A DNA stretch of 64,000 nucleotides, taken from contig NZ_NGUQ01000035.1 of assembly GCF_002179965.1 (NCBI RefSeq), positions 1 through 64,000 of the forward strand. The letters run 5' to 3'. The stretch comes from Pandoraea sp. PE-S2T-3. GTDB taxonomy: Bacteria; Pseudomonadota; Gammaproteobacteria; Burkholderiales; Burkholderiaceae. This document shows positions 1 through 7,701 of this stretch, one piece after another (position 1 is the stretch's first letter; every line of letters starts with the position of its first letter). A model generated the notes under the pieces. It was given only the letters and a program-made list of their open reading frames with translations. It was not told the DNA's origin and ran no database searches. A program made the position numbers and the translations under genes.

Positions 1-1371
1 AGCAGCAGCGGTGGCAGCAGCAGCGGCGGCAGCAGCAGCGGCGGCGCGTCTACCAACCCGATCGGCACGGTCGCCGGCACTGCCAGCACCGGTGTCGTCA
101 CGCAAGTGGGCAAGACGGTCAGCGATCTGGGCACCACGCTCGGCAGCACGCAACTGCCGCTGGTCAGCACGCAAACGAAAAGCGGCCTCTCGGGCGCAGT
201 CGTCTCCACCGGCAACGCCGTGCAAACGCTGGGCAACGGCCTGACGAACGGTCTGGGCAAGCTGGGTTCGGTCTCCGACCCGCTCAACCCGACGCTCGCC
301 AGCTTGGGCGGCGTGGTCTCGAACCTGGGTACCGCCGGCACGCAACTGGGTAGCGCCGTCGCCGGTCTCGGTCAAACGGGCCCGCTGGCCAACACCCCGA
401 TCAACGGCGTTACGACGCTGCTTGGCGGTGTCGTGACGGCCGTCGGCAACGGTGGCGTCGCCATCGGCAACAGCCTGACGAGCACGATCACCAGCGCCCC
501 GGTGCAACAACTCACCACGGGCCTGTCGTCGGCCATCACGCCGATTACGAATGTAGTGACCAACACCACGCAAACGGTCGGCAACGTCACGGGCCTCGGT
601 ACGCCGGTGGCTGGCCTGCTGGCGCAAGTCGGCGGCGGCCTGGCCGGTGTCGGCACCAAGGTGGCCTCGCAACTCAACAACCCGATTGCCACGGACGTCG
701 GCGGTCTGGTGGCAGGCGTGGGCAACACGGTGGCCAGCCTCGGCGGCCTCGTGCATGGCACACCCACCAGCACCAACCCGCTCGCCCCGCTCACCTCGGC
801 CCTCGGCGGTCTCGGTGGTCTGGGAGGTCTTGGCGGCACGGGCACGGGCAACAGCCCGCTCGCTCCGGTCACGAATCTGCTGACCGGTCTGACGGGCGGC
901 CTCGGCGGCGCCGCTGGCGGCACCTCGGGCAACAACCCGCTGGCCCCGGTCACGAACCTGCTCTCCGGTTTGACGGGTGGCCTCGGCGGTGCCGCAGGCG
1001 GGTCGTCGGGCAGCAACCCGCTGGCCCCGGTGACCAATCTGGTTGCCGGCCTGACGGGTGGCCTCGGTGGCGCGACGGGTGGCACGTCGGGTAGCAACCC
1101 GCTGGCCCCGGTGACCAACCTCGTGGCCGGCCTGACGGGCGCGCTGGGTGGTTCGGCCTCGGCAGGTGCCGGCGGCTCGGCCGGCTCGGGCGGTGCTTCG
1201 GCAGGCGCAGGCGGCTCGGCCTCCACGGGTGCCCTGGCACCGGTGACCAACCTCCTTGGCGCCGTCACGGGTGCCGCAGGCGGTGCCACCGGTTCGGCAG
1301 GCGCCAACGGCGGTCTGCTGGCCCCGGTGACGGGCTTGCTCGGCGGCCTGCTCGGCGGCGGCAAGAAGTAA
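1..1371 (+). CDS. Gly/Ser-rich repeat lipoprotein-like protein, copy 1 (5' partial)
   Basis: The reading frame is open from base 1 to TAA at 1369-1371 (456 residues visible). The start and the expected lipoprotein signal lie outside the window. It opens with a Ser/Gly tract, then a conserved body of Val/Gly/Thr-rich segments (VSDLGTTLGS, SAITPITNVV), then four 27-residue repeats beginning (N/S)PLAPVTNL, and ends in LLAPVTGLLGGLLGGGKK. The whole body is homologous by eye to the proteins at 1687 and 3836, so it belongs to a tandem paralogous family. Automated pipelines often call such proteins collagen-like, but no regular G-X-Y triplets are visible. A surface or periplasmic role is inferred from the lipoprotein signals of the two paralogs; no function is known to me. 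Confidence 0.8.
   Translation, partial: SSSGGSSSGGSSSGGASTNPIGTVAGTASTGVVTQVGKTVSDLGTTLGSTQLPLVSTQTKSGLSGAVVSTGNAVQTLGNGLTNGLGKLGSVSDPLNPTLASLGGVVSNLGTAGTQLGSAVAGLGQTGPLANTPINGVTTLLGGVVTAVGNGGVAIGNSLTSTITSAPVQQLTTGLSSAITPITNVVTNTTQTVGNVTGLGTPVAGLLAQVGGGLAGVGTKVASQLNNPIATDVGGLVAGVGNTVASLGGLVHGTPTSTNPLAPLTSALGGLGGLGGLGGTGTGNSPLAPVTNLLTGLTGGLGGAAGGTSGNNPLAPVTNLLSGLTGGLGGAAGGSSGSNPLAPVTNLVAGLTGGLGGATGGTSGSNPLAPVTNLVAGLTGALGGSASAGAGGSAGSGGASAGAGGSASTGALAPVTNLLGAVTGAAGGATGSAGANGGLLAPVTGLLGGLLGGGKK
853..1176 (+). repeat. Four in-frame 81-bp coding repeats
   Basis: Units start at 853, 934, 1015 and 1096, exactly 81 bp apart. Each codes for 27 residues of the pattern (N/S)PLAPVTNL, then a short variable segment, then Gly/Ala/Ser-rich sequence. 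The nucleotide copies are similar but not identical, so this is an established repeat that can still change length by recombination. Confidence 0.85.
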
Positions 1372-1686
1372 GCCGCCCCGGCCCAACCATCGACCGACAG
1401 ACGCGAGAACAGGAGTCACGATCATGACCCGAGCGATTCCCCCACCCGCCTGCGATCGCCGCGATCCGGCCCTCCTCCCGATGTCCGCACATCGGGTCGA
1501 GAAGGTCCGGATCCGGTCCACCCCAAACGCCGCCCGCCCTCGCCGCCTCACCAGACTTCAGCGGCTACAGAGCGACCGGCCCAGGTTTCTGAAATGGAAG
1601 TAACCCGGCAATCGAAGACATAACCACAGACGACTCCGCGCGGCACGCCGCCGGGACACAGTAAAACGATCAGGGAGATGAACATC
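1372..1686. other. Intergenic region with a perfect stem-loop
   Basis: This 315-bp gap between the first two repeat-protein genes has no credible gene. It holds a perfect 8-bp inverted repeat at 1477-1496 (CCCGATGT, loop CCGC, ACATCGGG) without a following T-run, so it could be a weak terminator, a processing site or a regulatory hairpin. AGGGAG at 1672-1677 is the ribosome binding site of the next gene. Confidence 0.5.
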
Positions 1687-2946
1687 ATGTCGAACGCACT
1701 GCAACGTACCCTTCTGGCCTCTGCCGCTATCGGCATGATCGCACTCACCGGCTGCTCCAGCGGCGGCGGCGGAAGCGGCGCCACGGCCACCGGCACCACG
1801 GGCACCCCGAATGCTGTCGGCACCACGGCCACCGGCGCCGGCGGCGTCGTCAGCTCCGCCGGCAACGTCGTGAGCGCCTTGGGCAATCAGGTCGCCAGCA
1901 CCAACCTGCCGCTGGTCTCGCCGCAAGCCACGCAAGGCATGGGCAACGCTCTCGTGCAGACCGGCAACGCCGTCACCGATCTCGGCAACGGCGTGAGCAG
2001 CGGCCTCGGCCAGATCGGCGCGTCGAAAGACCCCGTCGGCACCACGCTCGCCAGCACCGGCAACGTCGTGACCGATCTCGGTAACGCAGGCGTCTCGCTG
2101 GGTAGCGGCGTCGCCGGTATCGGCAAGAGCGGCCCGCTCGCCGGTACGCCGGTCGACACGCTGACCGGTGCCCTCGGCAACGTCGTGGCCACGGTCGGTC
2201 AAGGCGGCATTGCCGGCGGCGCGATCCTCAAGCAGGCCTTCTCCGGCGGCCCGCTCGTGACGGCGACCACCGCACTCTCGTCGGCCATCACCCCGATCAC
2301 CAATGTGGTCTCGGATACGACCCGCACCGTGGGTAACACCACGGGCCTCGGCGGACCGGTACAGAACCTGCTCACCACGCTGGGCAACACCGTGGGCACC
2401 GTCGGCACGACGTTGCGCGGTGCGTCCTCGAACCAGGTCGTCTATGCCCTGGGCGGCACGGTCATCGCTACCGGCAATACGGTGGCAGGGCTGGGTGGCT
2501 TCGTGAATGGTCAGACGTCCACCGGTTCTTCGAACCCGTTCGGCTCGCTGCTCGGCAACCTGGGCACCACGGCCGCAGGCGGCGGCACCGGCTCGGCGGG
2601 CAACCCGCTCGGCTCGATCACGGGCCTGCTGGGCGGCCTCGGTGGTGCGAGCGGCGGCAGCAGCCCGTTGGCCCCGGTTACCAACTTGCTCTCGGGCTTG
2701 TCGGGTGCCGCAGGCGGCTCGGGCGGCAGCAGCCCGCTCGCCCCGGTCACCAACCTGCTCTCGGGCGTGTCAGGCGCCGCAGGCGGCTCGGGCGGCAGCA
2801 GCCCCCTCGCTCCCGTGACGAATCTGCTCTCCGGTGTCACCGGTGCGGCAGGCGGCAGCACCGGCTCGGGCGCGGCAGGTGGCCTCGGCGGACTGCTCGC
2901 ACCGGTCACCGGCTTGCTCGGCAGTCTCGGAACGGTGGCGAAGTAA
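1687..2946 (+). CDS. Gly/Ser-rich repeat lipoprotein, copy 2
   Basis: 419 residues. The ATG at 1687 is preferred over the in-frame ATG at 1678 because AGGGAG at 1672-1677 is 9 bases upstream of 1687 but touches 1678. The N-terminus is a lipoprotein signal: basic start, hydrophobic core and lipobox LTGC, followed by Ser/Gly. The mature part shares its modular body with its neighbours (GNAVTDLGNGV, DPVGTTLASTGNVV, SAITPITNVV). It carries three 23-residue SPLAPVTNLLSG repeats near the C-terminus and ends with LLAPVTGLLGSLG. It is probably an outer-membrane-anchored or surface low-complexity protein; this is an inference and no enzymatic motif is visible. Tandem location suggests gene duplication. 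Confidence 0.85.
   Translation: MSNALQRTLLASAAIGMIALTGCSSGGGGSGATATGTTGTPNAVGTTATGAGGVVSSAGNVVSALGNQVASTNLPLVSPQATQGMGNALVQTGNAVTDLGNGVSSGLGQIGASKDPVGTTLASTGNVVTDLGNAGVSLGSGVAGIGKSGPLAGTPVDTLTGALGNVVATVGQGGIAGGAILKQAFSGGPLVTATTALSSAITPITNVVSDTTRTVGNTTGLGGPVQNLLTTLGNTVGTVGTTLRGASSNQVVYALGGTVIATGNTVAGLGGFVNGQTSTGSSNPFGSLLGNLGTTAAGGGTGSAGNPLGSITGLLGGLGGASGGSSPLAPVTNLLSGLSGAAGGSGGSSPLAPVTNLLSGVSGAAGGSGGSSPLAPVTNLLSGVTGAAGGSTGSGAAGGLGGLLAPVTGLLGSLGTVAK
2662..2868 (+). repeat. Three in-frame 69-bp coding repeats
   Basis: Units start at 2662, 2731 and 2800, exactly 69 bp apart, coding for SPLAPVTNLLSG plus a Ser/Gly/Ala linker. The unit length differs from the 81-bp unit of the upstream paralog while the PLAPVTNL core is the same, so the arrays expanded independently. 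Confidence 0.85.
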
Positions 2947-3029
2947 CGCGCAGCGTTCTAGCGAAATACCCCTCGCGCAACGGTCACCCACTGACTGGTT
3001 GATGCGCACTTGATCGATAAGGAGATGCC

Positions 3030-3761
3030 ATGGCCCGCTTCATTCCCGACACCGGCCTTTTGATGCGCGGCCATGGCGAATCTGCCACGCAAATGACCGA
3101 ACCGGCAGCCATTCGCGATACCGGCAACGGCGCATTTTCGAACCACTTGCACAACACCTCCGGCACCGACCACGGTGCCGCTTACGGGGCGGCGTCGTCC
3201 GCCTCCCAGCTCAACGGAGCGCACAGCACCATGAGCGATCGACACACGAACCGCAACGATCTCGTCTCTGGCATCGTCCGCTCGCTTGGACGCCGGCTCG
3301 CCGTGTACACCGCGCTCTATCACGCCGCACTCGCCGAACAACTCGGCCTGAACGTCACCGATCTGAACGCGCTCGATCTGATTCTCGAACTCGAATCGAT
3401 TACCGCGGGGCAACTCGCCGAACTCATGGGTGTGAGCTCCGGCGGCATCACCACCGTCATCGACCGGCTGGAGCGCGCAGGTTTCGTCGAGCGCGAGAAG
3501 AACCCGCACGATCGCCGCATGGTGATGATTCACCCCATCGAAGAACGCTGTGCACAAATCGAACAGTTCCTGTCGTCGGTGTCGCGCGAACTCACGGCCG
3601 TGAGTGCCGCGTACGACCAGAACGAACTCGCCGCCATTCACGACTTTCTGGTGCAGAGCATTCGCACGCTCAAGAGCGAGACCTTCCGTCTGCGCTTCGA
3701 AGCGGATCAGGACATCGCCGGACTGGTTTCGACCGGCAGGCCGGCCCCGGCGCGCACGTGA
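3030..3761 (+). CDS. MarR-family transcriptional regulator with long N-terminal extension
   Basis: 243 residues. The C-terminal two thirds, from about residue 68, is a MarR winged-helix protein: recognition-helix region ITAGQLAELMGVSSGGITTVIDRLERAGFV split over about residues 130-160, and wing with NPHDRRM. MarR proteins are dimeric DNA-binding regulators, often ligand-responsive. The first 67 residues are unlike the family. The start at 3030 has a good ribosome site (AAGGAG, 5 bases upstream); an alternative ATG at 3231 would give a family-typical 176 residues. It lies between two repeat-lipoprotein genes on the same strand, so it may control them, though no operator was identified. Confidence 0.85.
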   Translation: MARFIPDTGLLMRGHGESATQMTEPAAIRDTGNGAFSNHLHNTSGTDHGAAYGAASSASQLNGAHSTMSDRHTNRNDLVSGIVRSLGRRLAVYTALYHAALAEQLGLNVTDLNALDLILELESITAGQLAELMGVSSGGITTVIDRLERAGFVEREKNPHDRRMVMIHPIEERCAQIEQFLSSVSRELTAVSAAYDQNELAAIHDFLVQSIRTLKSETFRLRFEADQDIAGLVSTGRPAPART

Positions 3762-3835
3762 GTGTGCGCGACGCATCTGCCGCCGGGCCGGCCCTCGAGT
3801 TGGCCACCGGGTTTGCCACATTATGGAGACACGTC

Positions 3836-5152
3836 ATGTCGAAGCACTTGCGTCCTACCCTGCTCGCCGCGCTGGTGGCAGGTGTCGTGGGAGTTACGGG
3901 TTGCTCGAGTTCGGGCAGCGGCAGCGGTGCGACGGGCAACACGCCCACCAACCCGACGAACCCCACCAATCCGACGAACCCGACAAACCCCACCAACCCG
4001 ACCACGCCCACCAGCAGCAATGGTGTTGTCAGCTCCGTGGGCTCGGTGGTGAGCGCAGTCGGTAATCAGGTGTCGGGCACGACGATTCCGGGCGTCTCGC
4101 CGCAAGTCAATCAGGGCCTTGGCGGCGCGCTCACGCAAACCGGCAATGCCGTCACCGACTTGGGTACCGGCGTGGGCAACGGGCTCGGACAACTGGGTAA
4201 ATCCGGCACCGACCCCGTCGGCACCACGCTCGCCAGCACCGGCAACGTGGTGACCGATCTGGGCAATGCCGGAGTCTCGCTCGGCAGCGGTATCGCCGGT
4301 ATCGGCAAGAGCGGTCCGCTCGCCGGTACACCGGTCGACACGCTGACGGGTGTGCTCGGGAATGTGGTCGCGACCGTCGGTCAGGGTGGCGTGAAAGGCG
4401 GCGCGGCACTCACGCAAGTGCTGACCAGTGCACCGGTCGTGCAGGCGACGACAGCACTCTCGTCCGCCGTCACGCCGATCACGAACACGGTGGTGAACAC
4501 CACGCAAACATTGGGTAACACCACCGGGTTGGGTGCGCCGCTTTCCGGGCTGCTCGGTACCGTGGGCGGTGCCTTGAATTCCGCTGGCGCACAGGTCAAG
4601 GGAGCGGCACCGAATGCGGTGGTGGCGAGTCTCGCCAATCCGCTCATGGCACTCGGCAACACCGTGACCAGTGCGGGGGGATTGCTGACCGGCAGCACCA
4701 GCAGCTCGAACGCCAATGCGCTCGGCACGGTACTCGCCAACGTCGGCAATACGACCGTCACGCCGACATCGGCCAGCGGCACGAATCCGCTGGGCGCGCT
4801 GACGGGCCTGTTGGGTGGTCTCGGTGGAGCGACGGGTTCGTCGGGCGGGACAGGCAGCAATCCGCTTGGGGCCGTTACCGGTTTGTTGGGCGGGTTGTCT
4901 GGATCGACCGGGTCAGGGTCATCGGCCAGTAATCCGCTCGGTGCTGTCACGGGCCTGTTAGGCGGTGTGACCAACACGGCGGGCGGCTCTGGCAGCGCCA
5001 GCAATCCGCTCGCACCGGTGACCACATTGCTGAGCTCGGTGACCGCACCGCTCACGTCGATTGCAGGCAATACGTCGGGCGGTTCTGGCGGCGCAGGCGG
5101 CCTGCTCGCGCCGGTGACGGGTTTGCTGGGCGGGCTAGGAAATAAGCGGTGA
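3836..5152 (+). CDS. Gly/Ser-rich repeat lipoprotein, copy 3
   Basis: 438 residues from the ATG at 3836, which has TGGAGA just upstream. A lipoprotein signal ends in lipobox VTGC, followed by a Ser/Gly stretch and a Thr-Asn-Pro tandem tract (six TNP units) that looks like a flexible or extended stalk. The body repeats the family modules (TQTGNAVTDLG, DPVGTTLASTGNVV, TTALSSAVTPITN). The C-terminal part has NPLGAVTGLLGG repeats of about 24 residues and ends with LLAPVTGLLGGLG. Same family as the two upstream copies; the TNP stalk is unique to this copy. Function unknown; surface location inferred from the lipobox. Confidence 0.85.
   Translation: MSKHLRPTLLAALVAGVVGVTGCSSSGSGSGATGNTPTNPTNPTNPTNPTNPTNPTTPTSSNGVVSSVGSVVSAVGNQVSGTTIPGVSPQVNQGLGGALTQTGNAVTDLGTGVGNGLGQLGKSGTDPVGTTLASTGNVVTDLGNAGVSLGSGIAGIGKSGPLAGTPVDTLTGVLGNVVATVGQGGVKGGAALTQVLTSAPVVQATTALSSAVTPITNTVVNTTQTLGNTTGLGAPLSGLLGTVGGALNSAGAQVKGAAPNAVVASLANPLMALGNTVTSAGGLLTGSTSSSNANALGTVLANVGNTTVTPTSASGTNPLGALTGLLGGLGGATGSSGGTGSNPLGAVTGLLGGLSGSTGSGSSASNPLGAVTGLLGGVTNTAGGSGSASNPLAPVTTLLSSVTAPLTSIAGNTSGGSGGAGGLLAPVTGLLGGLGNKR
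3947..4000 (+). repeat. Six 9-bp units coding for Thr-Asn-Pro
   Basis: Six consecutive ACN-AAY-CCN units directly after the Ser/Gly segment that follows the lipobox of the third repeat lipoprotein. Third-position variation between units shows that it is not a very recent expansion. Confidence 0.9.
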
Positions 5153-5285
5153 ATCGGCATCGAATGCAGGGCCGGTAGTTCGCAGTTCGCGAGAGGGAGC
5201 AGTGCTGGGGGTGGAAGGCGGCGTAGTGCAGACAGCCTGAAGAAGGCGTCTTGAAATGAGTGTCTGAAGGGCGAGGGAGGGCGGC

Positions 5286-5320
5286 AAGCCCGGACAGTGT
5301 GGCGACACTGCCCGGGCTTT
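5286..5320 (+). terminator. Terminator-like stem-loop after repeat lipoprotein 3
   Basis: A long GC-rich hairpin pairs AAGCCCGG and AGTGT with ACACT and CCCGGGCTT, followed by a short T-rich stretch. Probable terminator for the upstream lipoprotein gene. Confidence 0.55.
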
Positions 5321-5347
5321 GTCGCATGCGTGTTTTTGTACCCCTAC

Positions 5348-5383
5348 GTGCGTGTCGTGCGTGTGGTGCGTGTGGTGCGTGTC
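5348..5383. repeat. Four 9-bp tandem repeats GTGCGTGT(C/G)
   Basis: Four adjacent copies at 5348, 5357, 5366 and 5375, differing only in the last base. Non-coding, between two terminator-like hairpins. Confidence 0.85.
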
Positions 5384-5403
5384 GCGTCCGTGATCTGAGC
5401 CCC

Positions 5404-5438
5404 AAACAAAACACCCGCCGTAGCGGGTGTTTTTGTTT
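5404..5438. terminator. Bidirectional terminator between convergent genes
   Basis: ACACCCGC at 5411-5418, loop CGTA and GCGGGTGT at 5423-5430. An A-rich run precedes the stem and a T-rich run follows it, so it can stop transcription on both strands. Confidence 0.8.
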
Positions 5439-5459
5439 CGTGCCGAGAACGCGTACGGC

Positions 5460-5939
5460 TTACTGTTCGCGAATCCAGGTTTGCGTGCGGCCCAGCAGCG
5501 ATACGCCGATGTAGCCACGCACCTCTAGCTTCTTGCCGCCTTCGATCACCGTCATCTTGCAGCGGTATTCCTTGCCGTTCTCCGGGTCGAGAATCTTGCC
5601 GCCGTCGAATCCGTCGCCGTCGCGGCGCACGCCGTTGATGATCTGAAGTCCCAGCATCTTCTGCCCCTTGCGGGCGTCGGTGCAAGCCGTGCAAATACGT
5701 TCGGGATCGTCGCTCTCGCCAAGACCCTTGGTAATCGTGCCAATGTATTCACCGTCTTTTTCGGTGATCGTCACGAGCGCCTTCGGCTTGCCGGTGTTGT
5801 CGTCGATCGTCTTCCAGACACCTGCCGGTGTCATCGCGTCGGCGGCCATCGCCAACGTCGCGCCGCCCATCAGGGCCACCGCCACCAGTGCACGTGCACC
5901 CAGACGTCGCCACGACGTCGCATTGGAAATCTGCATCAT
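5460..5939 (-). CDS. DUF2147-type exported protein, copy 1
   Basis: 159 residues starting at 5939; GGAGG is 9 bases upstream of this ATG, which decides it over more upstream codons. The N-terminus is a signal peptide (Arg-rich start, then a hydrophobic segment ending around AMAADA). The mature part has the DUF2147 pattern: PAGVWKTIDD, a DPERICTACTDARKG segment with paired cysteines, GKILDPENGKEYRC, LEVRGYIG and SLLGRTQTW at the end. DUF2147 proteins are small periplasmic beta-rich proteins of unknown biochemical role. The neighbour at 6136 is a paralog. Close similarity of signal peptide and body indicates tandem duplication. Confidence 0.85.
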   Translation of the reverse strand: MMQISNATSWRRLGARALVAVALMGGATLAMAADAMTPAGVWKTIDDNTGKPKALVTITEKDGEYIGTITKGLGESDDPERICTACTDARKGQKMLGLQIINGVRRDGDGFDGGKILDPENGKEYRCKMTVIEGGKKLEVRGYIGVSLLGRTQTWIREQ

Positions 5940-6045
5940 GATTGTCTTCCTCCCAGATACGGAATTGATTCTCGTAGGACTCACTCGCCGGCAAGTCTCG
6001 TGCTGCCGCGCGCGTCAGCCGTTTTGAAGATTACGCCAAAGGCGT

Positions 6046-6080
6046 GGCCCCGTGCTGAGGAAGTCCTCTAGCGCGGGGCC
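6046..6080. terminator. Long stem-loop between the two DUF2147 genes
   Basis: GGCCCCGTGCT at 6046-6056 pairs with AGCGCGGGGCC at 6070-6080 (one mismatch), with an inner GAGG/CCTC stem. There is no long T-run, so it may be a terminator for the minus-strand gene at 6136-6612 or an RNA-stabilising hairpin. Confidence 0.5.
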
Positions 6081-6135
6081 GCTTCAATGCGTCAATTCCG
6101 GTAGTTTCCTGCGATCTCGGGGAGGCGGTTGAGCG

Positions 6136-6612
6136 CTACTCTTCGCGCACCCACGTCTGGGTTCGCCCCAGCAGGGTCACGCCGAGGTAGCCGCGCACTT
6201 CGAGCTTCTTGCCGCCGTCGACCACCCGCACCTTGCAGCCATATTCGCTGCCGCTGTCCGGGTCGAGAATCTTGCCGCCGGTATATTCGTCGCCCTCTTT
6301 GTGCAGGCCGCGAATGATCTCAAGCCCCTGAAGCTTCTTCCCCTTGCGCCAGTCGGTGCACGCGGAGCAGACACGTTCGAGCGCGTCGTGGCGGCCGAGA
6401 CTTCGCGTGAGCGCGCCGACGTATTCCCCGTTCTTCTCGGTGATGGTGATGAGCGCCTTGGGCTCACCCGACTTGTCGTCGATGATCCGCCACACACCAG
6501 CAGGTGTCGTCTCGTCGGCAAACGCGGCATGTGCCGCGCCGCCCATCAGTGACATGGCCAGTAGCGCACCGGCGCCCAGTCGCCGCCATGACGTCGTATT
6601 CAAAATCTGCAT
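6136..6612 (-). CDS. DUF2147-type exported protein, copy 2
   Basis: 158 residues, ATG at 6612 with GAAGG upstream. The signal peptide resembles that of the neighbour (SWRRLGAGALLA core). The mature protein shows the same landmarks: PAGVWRIIDD, ERVCSACTDWRKGK with two cysteines, GKILDPDSGSEYGC, LEVRGYLG and TLLGRTQTW. It is the upstream member of the pair and is separated from copy 1 by a hairpin and about 200 bases, so each may have its own promoter. Family function is not known. Periplasmic location follows from the signal peptide. Confidence 0.85.
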   Translation of the reverse strand: MQILNTTSWRRLGAGALLAMSLMGGAAHAAFADETTPAGVWRIIDDKSGEPKALITITEKNGEYVGALTRSLGRHDALERVCSACTDWRKGKKLQGLEIIRGLHKEGDEYTGGKILDPDSGSEYGCKVRVVDGGKKLEVRGYLGVTLLGRTQTWVREE

Positions 6613-6801
6613 CAGACTTACCTTCGTCCCGTAGAAGGGAGGTTCTGTTTCCTTGTGCGACTACCCCTGACTCGTGCGCCAGACGGAATTCCGTTGGCCG
6701 AAACCGGGCATTGTCACCGCATTTTGCGTCGTTTTTATTTCCGGTGCTTACCACGCTGCCCGGGATGGCCCGAACGCGGCACGGCGACGGCGCTCGGTCG
6801 A

Positions 6802-7428
6802 TTACAGCGGGGGCACCGCAATGGCCGTCAACCGCCACTGCACAAGGTTTCGGCGCGTGAGCGTGAACGTCACCACACGCTCGGGACGGTCGCTGCGTGA
6901 GACGTGCACGAGGAAGTGGTTGAAGTCCTGAAACTCGGTGCGCGTGAGCGTGCGCGCGCGCTCGTTGGCCGGTGCCGCGCCGGACGGTGCGGTATCGCCG
7001 CTGCCGGTCGACGGTGTGGCCGGTGCCGGGCTGCCGCCCTCATTCGCCGCGCTCGGTGGCGTGACATCACGCGGCGCAGGCGCGCCCGGTGCGGGCGGCA
7101 AGCCGGTGCTGTCGCCACGCAGCATGGCGGCCACCGCCTCCGGCGTGAGCAGCGCTTCGACCACCCGGTCCGACACCCAGCCACCAAACGCCAGCGCCAG
7201 CGCGCCCAGTGCATTGCCGCGCTGTTTGTCCATTTGGCGCGAGAGTTCGTCGTGCAGGCTCGATTTCAGGCTTTCGCGCACGGCCGGATAGTCGACATAC
7301 GTCGACAGCGTATCGGCGTCACGCGCGTTCGCCGCGTCGCGTGCGCGCCACAACGTGTAATAAGGCGTGCCGAACAGCAAGCCCAGCACCACCACCAACG
7401 CCACTAGGGCAATCCACAACTTACGCAT
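6802..7428 (-). CDS. DUF2939 domain protein, membrane-anchored
   Basis: 208 residues from the ATG at 7428 (GGAG 8 bases upstream; more upstream in-frame codons lack this spacing). One N-terminal hydrophobic helix (about residues 4-22) is followed by a YYTLWRARDAANARDADTLSTYVDYPAVRESLK region typical of DUF2939 (split across about residues 26-60). A Pro/Ala-rich linker comes next, then a beta-rich C-terminus ending WRLTAIAVPP. Predicted to be an inner-membrane-anchored periplasmic protein of unknown function. It stands alone on this strand, upstream of the DUF2147 pair in the transcription direction. Confidence 0.75.
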   Translation of the reverse strand: MRKLWIALVALVVVLGLLFGTPYYTLWRARDAANARDADTLSTYVDYPAVRESLKSSLHDELSRQMDKQRGNALGALALAFGGWVSDRVVEALLTPEAVAAMLRGDSTGLPPAPGAPAPRDVTPPSAANEGGSPAPATPSTGSGDTAPSGAAPANERARTLTRTEFQDFNHFLVHVSRSDRPERVVTFTLTRRNLVQWRLTAIAVPPL

Positions 7429-7701
7429 TGCGCAGACTCCGACGATAAACATCGCATGGTACGTAGCACATTACGTTGCCTGCGTACCGGCTTACATTGC
7501 TTTACAAATCTTTACAGCAAGTGGGACCCAGCCCTCTTACTCTCGAAGCGTAGCCGCACGATCCGTACACGCGCGAGCGTCAGTTTCCCCTTTCGGGACG
7601 CTGATGGCGCACGCGCCGTCACTGGCCATACGATTGGCCGGCTGGCAGACCGAATTTCAGGCTGAACCGAGCGGCAACTTAACCGACAAGGAGGTGGCAG
7701 C

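Larger units (their letters stand above)
5153..5459. other. Convergent intergenic region with two stem-loops and a short tandem repeat
   Basis: The gap separates the plus-strand lipoprotein gene from the minus-strand DUF2147 gene. It contains two terminator-like stem-loops (5286-5320 and 5404-5438) and a 9-bp tandem repeat at 5348-5383. I see no credible gene in it. Confidence 0.6.

Noticed and set aside
853-1176. Possible CRISPR-like repeat array
   Set aside because: The 81-bp units are in-frame coding repeats with no spacers, and no cas genes are present.
372-1364. Long open frame on the minus strand opposite repeat lipoprotein 1
   Set aside because: It mirrors the GC-rich repetitive coding strand, is Pro/Ala-rich without a ribosome site, and the plus-strand paralogs show which strand is real. 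The same holds for large frames opposite odhB, odhA, cysJ, cysI, mrcA, gshA and the acyl-CoA synthetase.
1-5152. Collagen (Gly-X-Y) proteins
   Set aside because: Glycine is frequent, but no regular Gly-X-Y triplet run is visible; only a low-complexity repeat call is supported.
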